Positions 52,288 through 60,510 of a DNA stretch of 64,000 bases are shown piece by piece (within the stretch, counting starts at the first letter, position 1; the number at the start of each line of letters is the position of its first letter). The position numbers and the translations under genes are program-made. Under the pieces are notes generated by a model. That model did not search any database, was not told the DNA's origin, and worked only from the letters and a program-made list of their open reading frames with translations. Source of the stretch: Pseudoflavonifractor phocaeensis (GTDB lineage: Bacteria; Bacillota; Clostridia; Oscillospirales; Oscillospiraceae); NCBI RefSeq assembly GCF_021531815.1, contig NZ_JADYUM010000007.1, forward strand, positions 92,310 through 156,309. The letters run 5' to 3'.

Positions 52288-53769
52288 TTACAGTGCCTTT
52301 ATCGTTTCCACAAACTGGCTCATGCTGACAGCTCCCGGCAGGAGATTTTCTCCATCCCTGAACACCATGTAATAACGGTACTGGCTCCCGGCGGCAGTCC
52401 GCCACGCGCGTCCCAATTCAATCTTTTCCCGGCTGTCATCGTTTTTCAGATGCTCGCCCTTGGTTTCTGCAAAGATAATCTTGCCGCTCTGGGTCATAAT
52501 CATAATGTCCGGGTAGTGCTTGATATAGCCGTTGATGGCAAAGCCATGTCGGGATAGGTTGCGGTGCCACCAGCGAACATTCGGAAGGGCGGTCAGCTCC
52601 ATGATCAAATCCTGTTCCAGCTTGTTGATGTCGCCATCCTCGGCTTCATACAAAGAACCTCCGTATATGTCTGTGCTGGTCGTGGGATGAATAACTGTCG
52701 GCAGCCGATAGGACGGCTGGCATACAATGCGTTCGGTTTCCAGCCATTTTGCAAAAGTTTCCCGATAATGTGCATCCAGCAGGGATTCAATCTTTTCCTT
52801 GATTTTCTTGGCATATCCCAGCGGAGCCTTCTCCATAGCGGCGATCTGTGCCTTGTCCATATCATCAACGATGCGGTTTATGTAGGATTTCAGTTCGGCA
52901 GCGTCCACCATGTTCAGCTTATTGAGTTGATTGAACATCATGTCCTTGCATTGGCGCACACGGCTTTCAGGCGGAAGGTTCTTGAAGTATTCCTTGAAAT
53001 ACCGCTGTTCTGCACTGGTCATTTTGAACACCTTGGGCAATCCGCCCTCGTTTGCCCGCACATCGACCTCGGCAATCTCATCATCAGCTGCGGCAAAATC
53101 AATGTCGTATGCCTTACCTTTCAGCGTGAAGCCTTCGGCGAGCTGTTCTTTTTCAAGCAGTTCCAGCGTACCTTCCGTAAACAGGGTATCGGGGATCACC
53201 TGGAAAAATTGAGGGATCACAAGAGTTTCAAGGTCACTCTGGAATTGAGGACGAACACGGAAAGTAGCCAATTGTTCCCGCACCTCCCAAGGAAGATTCT
53301 GAATCTGCGGATCATCCTGCCCCTGTTTTACGGCGTTGTTGTACGCTTCACCGGCTTTATTGGCATCATCCAGCATACTGTCAGCTTTCGGGGTAATTTC
53401 TGAGGATTTTTCCTCTTCCCGGCGGCGTTCCAGTTCTGCCCCGATGGATTTCCCATCCAGCCCTGCAAAATCGTCCTGCTCCGTTTCCGAAGGGGCTTCC
53501 GTATCGGAAACTCCTTGCAGTTCGGTAATGTCGATCTGCACCGGGGGCTGCTCCGAGACCTGGGGCTTCACAGGTTCGGCCAGACGATAATCCTTGTCGC
53601 TGAATCCTGCACTGTTCAATCCCTTGATGATGTGCTGCACGGTAGTGTTAAAATCGTTGGAGGAAGTCAGCACATAGGACATAACTTGCCGAACACGAAG
53701 CGGACACGCCGCACAGGCTACGGCGTGCCCTTCATTGTTTTCCAACTGGATCGATGCGTTTGCCAGAAT
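52288..53769 (-). pseudogene. 5'-truncated type III restriction/DEAD-box subunit (C-terminal part)
   Basis: About 490 codons matching the C-terminal part of Res-type subunits: CAACPLRVRQVMSYVLTSS, a long variable middle and a nuclease-like end with WWHRNLSRHGFAINGY and PDIMIMTQSGKIIFAETKGEHL (PD-(D/E)xK pattern: D, E-T-K). The helicase motifs that should precede are absent because the frame runs into unrelated DNA at about 53770. No start signal is seen at the break. No modification subunit is present in the window, so restriction is not functional. Confidence 0.78.
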
Positions 53770-53776
53770 GGGAGAG

Positions 53777-54049
53777 TCAAGAGGAACTATTCCGCTTTTT
53801 TCTGACCGGCACCTGGATTTCCGACAGCCACTGGCTCTCATCCTCCTTGTTCCAGACCCCGTCGATATAGCTCTCCCGGATCTCACCGGCGATCTCGTAC
53901 CCGTTTTCCTCGATATGCCGCAGCACGGTTTCGTAGGATTCCGAAAATGTCCGGTAGGAACCCCTGTGAAAAACGCAGGCCGCCTGAATTTCAGGGAAGG
54001 TTTTGAACCGCAGCCCGCCGGCGGTTTTCTCCCTTGATATTCCGCCCCT
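53777..54049 (-). pseudogene. Fragment of a GyrI-like effector-binding domain
   Basis: The minus strand codes for about 90 residues including FPEIQAACVFHRGSYRTF, HIEENGYEIAGEIRESYIDG and WNKEDESQWLSEIQVPV, the second half of a GyrI/AraC-type effector-binding domain. There is no start codon, and the frame begins right after the PspC gene. It abuts the right border of the restriction fragment, so the island junction probably destroyed this gene. Confidence 0.7.
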
Positions 54050-54054
54050 TTTGT

Positions 54055-54246
54055 TCAGACTAGTGGGCTGCGGGGGATGATAATCGCGGCAATGATGTAG
54101 GCCAGTATGCCGTGGCCGCCCAGGGCGCAGAACAGCACCCAGCCCAGCCGTACCAGCGTGGGGTCAATGCCGAAATACTCCCCGATCCCGCCGCAGACTC
54201 CGTCTATCATCCTGTTCTCGTTGGATTTATGCAGTCTCCGATTCAT
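54055..54246 (-). CDS. PspC-domain membrane protein
   Basis: 63 residues from ATG 54246 with AAGGGA upstream. Complete PspC domain: NRMIDGVCGGIGEYFGIDPT and LVRLGWVLFCALGGHGILAY followed by IIAAIIIPRSP. One or two membrane helices. PspC proteins take part in envelope stress responses in proteobacteria; in Firmicutes the small single-domain form has no known role. No psp operon partner nearby. Confidence 0.85.
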   Translation of the reverse strand: MNRRLHKSNENRMIDGVCGGIGEYFGIDPTLVRLGWVLFCALGGHGILAYIIAAIIIPRSPLV

Positions 54247-54395
54247 AATCAGCTTCCCTTTTCTGTTCAAGTTGATTTCAAGCGGTTTCCGAATTCCGTT
54301 CCTTTTTACATCCCTATTCTACCGGTGCGCCTCCGTTTCCGATAGGCAGGTTTTTCAGCCGTTTGTGTCAGTTTTTCAGATGTCACAAAGCAAAG

Positions 54396-54436
54396 AAAAA
54401 CAGGAAACAGTCATCCGGTCAGACTGTTTCCTGTTT
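54396..54436 (-). terminator. Terminator of the two-component/GNAT operon
   Basis: AAACAGGAAACAGTC/GACTGTTTCCTGTTT with a 9-nt loop and a T-rich minus-strand tail (TTTTTCTTTG). Confidence 0.88.
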
Positions 54437-54495
54437 CATTCGACCATGGGGGAGATGCGCCGCCATCTGGCGCTGGCCGGGGATCATTGGGATCT

Positions 54496-54999
54496 TCAGG
54501 ATGGCAATGCCAGCTTTTGCGGTGATACAGTTGTGCCAGCGGGCACAAAACGATGCTTCAAAACAAACTGCTGCACCGGACTTCCGAATTCTTCGGTAAG
54601 GGCCCCTTCTCGAAAACCCAACCGTTGATAAAAGGCTCTGGCCGCGATCCCTTCTGGTACACCCTCCCGATAGGTGGTGACGGTCACGTCCCGTTCAGGG
54701 TCCAGCTCCGGCAGCGACAGGGCCACCATACTTTCCGCGATATGCTGTCTGCGGAATTCCGGCAAAACGGCAAGAAAGCACAGCTCGTTTTCCTTCCGGG
54801 AAAACAGCAGCGCACCCACAACGCGGCCCTTTTCCACTGCGCAGATTGCCTCCCTGCGGGCGATGAATTCCATCACCGTGTCTCTGTGTGCGGCCAGCGC
54901 TTCCGGCGTTTCCAGCCCCGGAAAGGCGTCTCTCACGGACTGCACCAGAGTCATCCAGCCGGACGGATCACTGTCGTTTGCAAATCGGATCTCCATCAT
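54496..54999 (-). CDS. GNAT-family N-acetyltransferase
   Basis: 167 residues; start in TGATGATG overlapping the stop of the response regulator. GNAT features: AICAVEKGRVVGALLFSR, then the CoA-binding beta4-alpha3 region LCFLAVLPEFRRQHIAESMV (R-x-x-G/A type loop is atypical: RRQHIA), and ARAFYQRLGFREG near the end. Substrate unknown. Translational coupling to a two-component system is unusual and suggests a shared signal. Confidence 0.82.
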   Translation of the reverse strand: MMEIRFANDSDPSGWMTLVQSVRDAFPGLETPEALAAHRDTVMEFIARREAICAVEKGRVVGALLFSRKENELCFLAVLPEFRRQHIAESMVALSLPELDPERDVTVTTYREGVPEGIAARAFYQRLGFREGALTEEFGSPVQQFVLKHRFVPAGTTVSPQKLALPS

Positions 55000-55742
55000 C
55001 ACTGCCCCTTCTCCAAAAAGTCCCGCCGGTACTGGGAGGGCGTGACGCCCTCGGTCTTTTTGAACACTTTGGTAAATATCCGGTAATCGGCATAGCCGGA
55101 ACGCTCCGACACCTCCGCGATGGACAGGGGGGTGGTCAGCAGGAGCTTTTTCGCCTGCTCCATGCGGATGTTGGTCAGATAAGCCAGGAAGTTGACGCCG
55201 ATCTCGCTTTTGAACAGCTGACTGATATACTGGGCGCTGAGATGGAACTGATCCGCCAGCACGGACAGGCTGATCGCCTCGGCCAGATGCTCCTGCAGGT
55301 ACCGGGTGATGCCATGGATCGTCCGCTCCTCCTGCGGGACATCCTGCCGGGAGGTGCGGCGCTGGAACAGGGCGATCTTCAGATTGTCAATGCAGGTGCC
55401 GAACTCCTCATAGTTTACAGGCTTGAGGATATAGTCGGTGATCTGGAGCCGCAGCGCTTCCCGGCAGTAGGAAAAATCGTCGTAGCCGGACACGATGACA
55501 AAGGCGGTGTCCGGGTGCTTGAGCCGGGACATCTGAATGACCTTCAGCCCGTTCATGATGGGGATATTGATGTCCATAATGGCGATGTCCGGCTGGAGGC
55601 TGTCGATCTTTGTCAGCGCCTCCATGCCGTCGGCGGCTTCCCCCACCATCTCGCAGTCATGCCCTTCCCAGTCAAACAGCCGCTTGAAGCCCTCCCGGAT
55701 CATGATCTCATCATCCACCAAAAGTACGCGCAGTTTCTTCAT
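54999..55742 (-). CDS. Response regulator with AraC-type DNA-binding domain (YesN-like)
   Basis: 247 residues. Receiver domain: LLVDDEIMIREGFKRL (acidic pocket DD), phospho-acceptor aspartate in DIAIMDINIPIMNGL (about 55), lysine in LKPVNYEEF (about 105). C-terminal AraC domain (about 145-245) with two helix-turn-helices: SVLADQFHLSAQYISQLFKS and SIAEVSERSGYADYRIFTK. The start overlaps the stop of the kinase gene (ATGA). It acts with that kinase, probably on transport or envelope genes. Confidence 0.93.
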   Translation of the reverse strand: MKKLRVLLVDDEIMIREGFKRLFDWEGHDCEMVGEAADGMEALTKIDSLQPDIAIMDINIPIMNGLKVIQMSRLKHPDTAFVIVSGYDDFSYCREALRLQITDYILKPVNYEEFGTCIDNLKIALFQRRTSRQDVPQEERTIHGITRYLQEHLAEAISLSVLADQFHLSAQYISQLFKSEIGVNFLAYLTNIRMEQAKKLLLTTPLSIAEVSERSGYADYRIFTKVFKKTEGVTPSQYRRDFLEKGQ

Positions 55743-57049
55743 TTCAGGTCCTCCTTCAGGGGCAGCAGGATGTGGGCGGTCACGCCGCCCGTCTCGTTTT
55801 CCGTATAGGACAGGCCGTATTCCCTCCCGCAGAGCAGCTTGATCCGCTTCTGCACATTCAGAATACCGATGCTGTTGCCGCTGAGCTTCGGCGGCTGCTT
55901 GGCGTAGGAGCGCAGCATTTCATCAACGGCTGCTTTTCTGCCCCCGGCAAAGCCGCTGCCTGTATCCCGGACGCAGATCTCCAGCCTGCCGTCGCCGGAG
56001 CGCCCTGCGGAAATGGACACCTCGCCCCGGTAGCCCTTGTTTTTCAGGCCGTGGAGCAGGCTGTTTTCCACAATGGGCTGCAGGATGAAGTTGGGCACTT
56101 GGGCGCCGCCCAGATCCGGGTCAATGTCATATTCGCAAACCAGCTCGGGGTAGCGGCAGCACATCAGTTCCATGTAGGCTTCCAGCAGCTCCATTTCGTC
56201 GTCCAGTGTGACCATGGGGCGGTCCACCTTGACGCTGAGCTGGAAAAAGTCCACAAGCCGCATCAAAAGGCCGGCAACCTTTTTATCTCCGTTAAGCTGC
56301 GCCTGAATCCGAATGGTATCCAGGGTGTTGTAGAGAAAATGGGGGTTTACCTGGCTTTTCAGGTAGAGCATGGACATCTTCTGCTCCGTCAGCTCCGCCC
56401 GCAGCGCCTCCGGGTTTTCCAGCGTCAGGTAGAAGGACAAGGTCATCAGGGTGATGCCCATGCCGCTGATGAGCCAGGTGTGGTGTAGGCCCTGTAACAC
56501 GCAGACAGTAAATTCAATGGCAAGGGCGATCCCGATGGCGGATTTTTTCTTCTTGTCGATCTGCTTCCGGTTCACGGCCAGGAGTCCGGCGCAGAGCAGC
56601 AGGTAAAAGACCACCGCCCCGTAGGGGACCAGCATATACGGCCCGGAGGAGTAGTTGCCCTCAGGGGTCACCGTATAGGAAATGGGCAGCAGGAAATTAC
56701 CCAGCTCCGCCACGGCCAGAAAAATCCTGGCAGGCCAGTCCAGCCGCCGGGGCTTCCCGGTCTCCTCCTCCACCAGAATGGCGATATACTGATAGAACAG
56801 ATAGATCACCAGCACCATGCTGCCCAAAAACAGCCTGTGAACGGCATCGTTCAAAAATCCCGGTACCGTCTCCAGATGATGCACCGTGTAGACTGTGATA
56901 CCGTCCAGCACCAGGTGCGCCAGCGCGGTGATCAGCAGTCCGGCAAACGTTCTGTGCAGCGCCGCGTGCTCCTTCTCAGCTGAAAAATAGATATAGGCTA
57001 CAAATGCCAGCACCAGAAACAGGGCGATTTCCATCCGCAGCAAAGCCAT
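55739..57049 (-). CDS. LytS/YesM-type sensor histidine kinase
   Basis: 436 residues. Six or so membrane helices fill the first 200 residues (7TM-like sensor without a large outer domain). Then comes the His_kinase domain with LKSQVNPHFLYNTLDTIR (phospho-acceptor His, about 235), and an ATPase part with NFILQPIVENSLLHGLKN (N box) and VRDTGSGFAGG (G1 box). Partner regulator overlaps by four bases. The ribosome site GGGGGA is very near the ATG; a start a few codons in is possible. Confidence 0.92.
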   Translation of the reverse strand: MALLRMEIALFLVLAFVAYIYFSAEKEHAALHRTFAGLLITALAHLVLDGITVYTVHHLETVPGFLNDAVHRLFLGSMVLVIYLFYQYIAILVEEETGKPRRLDWPARIFLAVAELGNFLLPISYTVTPEGNYSSGPYMLVPYGAVVFYLLLCAGLLAVNRKQIDKKKKSAIGIALAIEFTVCVLQGLHHTWLISGMGITLMTLSFYLTLENPEALRAELTEQKMSMLYLKSQVNPHFLYNTLDTIRIQAQLNGDKKVAGLLMRLVDFFQLSVKVDRPMVTLDDEMELLEAYMELMCCRYPELVCEYDIDPDLGGAQVPNFILQPIVENSLLHGLKNKGYRGEVSISAGRSGDGRLEICVRDTGSGFAGGRKAAVDEMLRSYAKQPPKLSGNSIGILNVQKRIKLLCGREYGLSYTENETGGVTAHILLPLKEDLK

Positions 57050-57155
57050 TCCCCCTTTTTATTTTAATTGTAAGGCTTCGGTCCCGGCCTGAATAGGCAG
57101 AAATTTCAGAGAAATGTGCCCATTTTATAGGTGCTTTCATCATAGCACAAAGTCA

Positions 57156-57186
57156 TCAAAAAACAAACCGGCTCCGCGATGGCCGG
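57156..57186 (-). terminator. Candidate terminator of the GyrI-like/ICMT/DUF3795 operon
   Basis: Short CCGGC/GCCGG stem followed on the minus strand by TTTGTTTTTTG. Confidence 0.55.
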
Positions 57187-57282
57187 CATTTGGATGCGTC
57201 CCAACAGCAGAAAGGGCTTCGCCGGTTCAAGGCGAAACCCTCTCTGTCGTAAAGCAAACCGAAAGCCATGGGACGATGCCGT

Positions 57283-57615
57283 TCAGCCCTTCAGGGTCCG
57301 CAGCGCTTCGGGATTGTTTGCGAGAACTGTGCCCACAGTCTGGCATTGTTCCATGTCCGGGCAGTCGCCGCAGGTTTCAACACCTTGTTTCAGCGCGCAT
57401 TGACGGATGACGCAAAGGCTGTCACAGAACACCGTTTTGATCCCCTCCGCGCGACAGCCCTGACAATTGATATGCTCCGGCAGAATCGGCGCGTGATTCA
57501 ACTCGGACCATGCTTTCGCGGTTTTTTCGCGCAGGGCCTGATCGTCGCGCAGGGTTGCAAGATACGCGTCGCATTTCTCACAATCCAGTCCGCAGTATGC
57601 GATCATTTTTCTCAT
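57283..57615 (-). CDS. DUF3795 cysteine-rich protein
   Basis: 110 residues from ATG 57615, GAGGAGGT eight bases upstream. Cysteine pattern of DUF3795: YCGLDCEKCDAYLAT, INCQGCRAEG, FCDSLCVIRQCA and TCGDCPDMEQC, ten or so cysteines likely binding a metal. Unknown function, frequent in Clostridia. Last gene of a three-gene operon with gaps of 14 bp. Confidence 0.85.
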   Translation of the reverse strand: MRKMIAYCGLDCEKCDAYLATLRDDQALREKTAKAWSELNHAPILPEHINCQGCRAEGIKTVFCDSLCVIRQCALKQGVETCGDCPDMEQCQTVGTVLANNPEALRTLKG

Positions 57616-57629
57616 CGCTATGTACCTCC

Positions 57630-58247
57630 TCAAATTCCGGTTTTTTCTTTGCGCCGCCCCAGATAACGGAGAACCCGGTGACGGTAATCCAGATATTCCG
57701 CGCCGAATACAGCGGTCAGGTAACGCTCCTCCTGCAGGATCTGCAGATGCAGCATTACGATTGCAAAAACAGTGAACATCCCGGTCAGTAAGTTGCAGTA
57801 CATGAGCAGTACGCCGATATACTGCAGGTCAAAGCCCAGAAATGCCGGATTGCGGCTGTACCTGTAAATGCCGTCTGTCACAAGTTCCGTCCTGTCTTTG
57901 TCTGGGATCCCGGCCCGCCAGCTGTCCTTCATACAGATAACGGAACGCAAAAAGATCAGGTCGCCGATCATGCCGACGCAAAACCCGGTAAAGCGGGCGT
58001 TCGCGGGCAGATGGCTCCACCCGAATCCGATGGACAGCAGCTGCGCAGGGATGATGCCCAGGGTGGCAATCCCCATGAAGGTCTCAATCCTATGACTTTG
58101 TGGTTCCTTTCTGCGCCCGATCTGCATGGTTTGGATTCCGCGGCGTTTCTGCCCCCACTGTTTAACGAGATAAATGCCGTAAAACACCGCCAAAACCAAC
58201 AGCGCCAGCGGGCGGTGGGGTAAGGATACTTCTAAGGGCAGCTTCAT
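57630..58247 (-). CDS. Isoprenylcysteine carboxyl methyltransferase-like membrane protein
   Basis: 205 residues, GGAGA eight bases upstream. Four to five membrane helices and the ICMT/phospholipid methyltransferase signature LVTDGIYRYSRNPAFLGF (about 122-139) with a C-terminal EERYLTAVFGAEYLDYRHRVLRYL, the SAM-binding part. In bacteria these enzymes methylate unknown, probably lipid-like, substrates. Lies between the GyrI-like and DUF3795 genes in one operon. Confidence 0.87.
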   Translation of the reverse strand: MKLPLEVSLPHRPLALLVLAVFYGIYLVKQWGQKRRGIQTMQIGRRKEPQSHRIETFMGIATLGIIPAQLLSIGFGWSHLPANARFTGFCVGMIGDLIFLRSVICMKDSWRAGIPDKDRTELVTDGIYRYSRNPAFLGFDLQYIGVLLMYCNLLTGMFTVFAIVMLHLQILQEERYLTAVFGAEYLDYRHRVLRYLGRRKEKTGI

Positions 58248-58261
58248 AACTGTATCTCCAT

Positions 58262-58828
58262 TTACAGGATTCCGGTGATCATCATGGTGGAAACGATTTC
58301 AGCCGTTTGGCCCTCATTTTCTTCTTCGGGCTTACAGATCGGCACCCAGATGCCGCATTCGTAGCCGGGGCTTTGCATATCACCGGGGGAGTAGACCTCC
58401 AGCATGGCCTGGCCGTTGCCGCAGTATTTCTGCCCCTCACCCGGAAACCATTCCTGCCAGACCCGCGTGTTCAGGGCCTGCAGGGAGCCGGGCAGGGGCC
58501 CCTTGGCAGAGAACATCGCCCAATCACTTTCCGGGAAGGTGTAGAGCTTCAGCCCCTCCGGCACCTCGCCGCCCTTGTAAAGTCCGGCGATCCAGTATTC
58601 AAAGGAGCCGTCCTTCTCGTCGCAAATGGCAAACAAGCCGATACCGTTTTCGAGAATGGCCGCTTCAACCGGAGTTTCCGGTCTCATAGTCTGCCAGAGC
58701 CGCGCGTACTTCTGCGCATATTCCCTGTCCCAAAATTCGGGGCACTTCTGATAGCCCTCCTCCGGGCGGATGGAGGCAGAAAAGCCGATAAAGGTCATGG
58801 CCGGTTTGTGTTCATATGTAACATTCAT
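58262..58828 (-). CDS. GyrI-like / AraC effector-binding domain protein
   Basis: 188 residues after AAGGAGAC. Stand-alone effector-binding fold: YEHKPAMTFIGFSASI at the start, WDREYAQKYARLWQTM, FEYWIAGLYKGGEVPEGL and a C-terminal QALNTRVWQEWFPG, CGIWVPI. No DNA-binding domain is present, so it may act as a small-molecule-binding protein rather than a regulator. First gene of the operon with the ICMT-like and DUF3795 genes. Confidence 0.82.
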   Translation of the reverse strand: MNVTYEHKPAMTFIGFSASIRPEEGYQKCPEFWDREYAQKYARLWQTMRPETPVEAAILENGIGLFAICDEKDGSFEYWIAGLYKGGEVPEGLKLYTFPESDWAMFSAKGPLPGSLQALNTRVWQEWFPGEGQKYCGNGQAMLEVYSPGDMQSPGYECGIWVPICKPEEENEGQTAEIVSTMMITGIL

Positions 58829-58999
58829 TTGTGTGTCTCCTTGTTTATTTGGTTCTGTAAACTCTTTGTGCTTATTCTATAAGAGTATTCCGGCTTCATA
58901 TAGGTGGTTTTTTCATCTGTATGTGTCGATTTTACAGATATTGCGCCTGCCTTTTTCAATGCGTCCGTTGTTCGTTGTCCGTCTCGTTTGCGGGGCACT

Positions 59000-59531
59000 C
59001 CTGATCGCCATAAACACCCAATAGATCGTCATGTCCTGATAGGCCATTTCCAACCCTGCCGTTTCGTTTCTGCGGCGATATGAAAGTCCCAGAGCTGTGG
59101 GGATTGACCCGAATCAGGGGTCAGCTGCGCATAGATCACCCCATCCTCCACGGCATAGGTTCCGCGCCAGCCCTCTGCTCCGATGTGCCAGCCCATTGCC
59201 CGTCGCTCTGGATCTCCATACTGGCGTCCCACTCTCCACAGCCGGGGGACAAGTGCAAGGAATCCGCAAATTCGACAAGGTTATTCTTCTCGCTGCCTCA
59301 ATGCCACGGCCCGACCAACCCGATACTTTGCGGAACAGGTTTCTCCAACTTTTCTGCTGTGCCCTCACGGTGGGTGGAGCCGTCGCTTTGCTGCATCTCC
59401 TCAGAGCCTTCTGTATCGGTTGCTTCGGCCTGGATTTCCTGTGGGTTTTCTCCACGTTCAGGCGCTGGCCTACACGCTGCCAGCCGCAGGCACAGCGTTG
59501 CCGTCAGAAGCAATACGGTCATTCTTTTCAT
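59000..59531 (-). pseudogene. Decayed lipoprotein gene
   Basis: Starts with a lipoprotein-type signal (MKRMTVLLLTATLCLRLAAC) and a low-complexity linker, reaches VGPWH, then a TGA stop. Past it, the sequence continues in other frames with protein-like pieces (NNLVEFADSL, GCGEWDASMEIQSDGQW, TYAVEDGVIYAQLT, MAYQDMTIYW), so at least one stop and two frameshifts are present. The intact family looks like clostridial secreted lipoproteins of unknown function. Confidence 0.65.
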
Positions 59532-59548
59532 GCCAAATCGATCTCCCT

Positions 59549-59806
59549 TTACATGATCCGGTATCCGGCGTTCGTCAGTCCGAACAGAAAGTCCCCAAAC
59601 AGGCTTTCCGCTTTTATGATCATTCTGCCGTTGTCAATCGCATGGAAGGACACGATTTTGTTTTCCTCCTCGATCCAAAGAAACGGTTTTACCAAGCTCA
59701 GGGAGTAACGGCTGTATTCGGTTCCTCCCGGATCGCTGCTTGGCAGCTTTTTTGGAACGCCTTCTCCCGGCCGGACAACGAATAAAAGCGAAAAAACTCC
59801 AAACAA
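59549..59806 (-). pseudogene. Possible gene-end fragment upstream of the lipoprotein remnant
   Basis: The last 45 codons (LVKPFLWIEEENKIVSFHAI, then DNGRMIIKAESLFGDFLF) look like real protein sequence, while the first 40 do not and no ribosome site is visible. Probably the 3' end of a lost gene from the same former operon. Confidence 0.3.
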
Positions 59807-59829
59807 TGAGAGGGAAAGGAGAATGGAAC

Positions 59830-60342
59830 ATGGAGCTGTTTCAGGTGGTGGAGGCGGGAGAAGGCATCGAGCGGGCCATTCTGCGGACGCTGGCGGTCCG
59901 GGGCGGCGGGATGGAGCGCCATGTCACCCCCAGCCATCCCTCCCTGCTGGTGGTTTCGCCCGGGGCGGCGGCCCGGCACCTGGAGCTGCCCGGAGCCTGC
60001 CGTACCGTGCTGCTTCCCGGGGATGCGGGGGACCTGCTGGGTAGCCTTCGGGCGGCCAGCGCGGTGAGCTACGGCGCCTCCCCCAGAGACAGCCTGACCA
60101 TCTCCAGCCGGGAGGGAGGACGGCTCTGGGCCGCTCTGCAGCGGGAACTGGTGACGGTGGGGGGACAGGTGGTGGAACGGCAGGAATTTCCTCTGACCCT
60201 GGCCCCCGGAACAAAGGAGCTGCCCGCTCTGGCGGCGGCGGGGGCTCTGCTGCTGCTGGGCGTGCCGCCGGAGGACCTGGGGGCGCCGGCGGGAAGAAAC
60301 GGCGGTCCGGACACCGGAGAAAATGGCTTCTTTCCCGCTTGA
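59830..60342 (+). CDS. Hypothetical protein, 170 aa
   Basis: ATG 59830 with AAAGGAGA about ten bases upstream; high GC and codon use like the backbone. Alpha/beta pattern with MELFQVVEAGEGIERAIL, SLLVVSPGAAARHLELPGA, VLLPGDAGDLLGSL, AVSYGASPRDSLTISS and a hydrophobic LPALAAAGALLLLGV near the end. The layout (nucleotide-like binding loop, GASPRDS) resembles proteins that sit by mur or sporulation genes, but I do not recognise it. It precedes the REC-GGDEF gene, which has its own promoter. Confidence 0.65.
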   Translation: MELFQVVEAGEGIERAILRTLAVRGGGMERHVTPSHPSLLVVSPGAAARHLELPGACRTVLLPGDAGDLLGSLRAASAVSYGASPRDSLTISSREGGRLWAALQRELVTVGGQVVERQEFPLTLAPGTKELPALAAAGALLLLGVPPEDLGAPAGRNGGPDTGENGFFPA

Positions 60343-60355
60343 GGGCGGTGTTAAG

Positions 60356-60385
60356 TGGACAGGAACGAGCGCCGTGTGCTATAAT
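60356..60385 (+). promoter_or_regulatory. Promoter of the REC-GGDEF gene
   Basis: TGGACA, 18 bp, perfect TATAAT. The 125-nt leader has an AAACC-GCTATCT-GGTTT hairpin but no c-di-GMP riboswitch signature. Confidence 0.65.
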
Positions 60386-60510
60386 AATGCCGTACCAAAC
60401 AAAACACAGCCCAGTTCCATTCCGATAAACCGCTATCTGGTTTATTTGCGCGGCCTTTCCGCCCGCAGGCCTGTCAGGCAGGGGAGAAGGCGCAGAGAGG
60501 AGAGAACCGC

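Larger units (their letters stand above)
48285..53776. mobile_element. Remnant of an integrative element inserted at the 3' end of rlmD
   Basis: GC content falls at about 48285, inside rlmD, and stays low to about 53.8 kb. The segment carries a serine recombinase, a small accessory gene typical of integrative elements, an ImmA/IrrE plus PIN-like pair and a truncated restriction subunit. The 3' end of rum/rumA is a known integration site of integrative conjugative elements in Firmicutes. Conjugation genes are gone, so it is a decayed or partial element; no second attachment site could be identified. Confidence 0.55.

Noticed and set aside
60386..60510. c-di-GMP riboswitch upstream of the GGDEF gene
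   Set aside because: The conserved aptamer blocks are absent; only a small AAACC/GGTTT hairpin is present.
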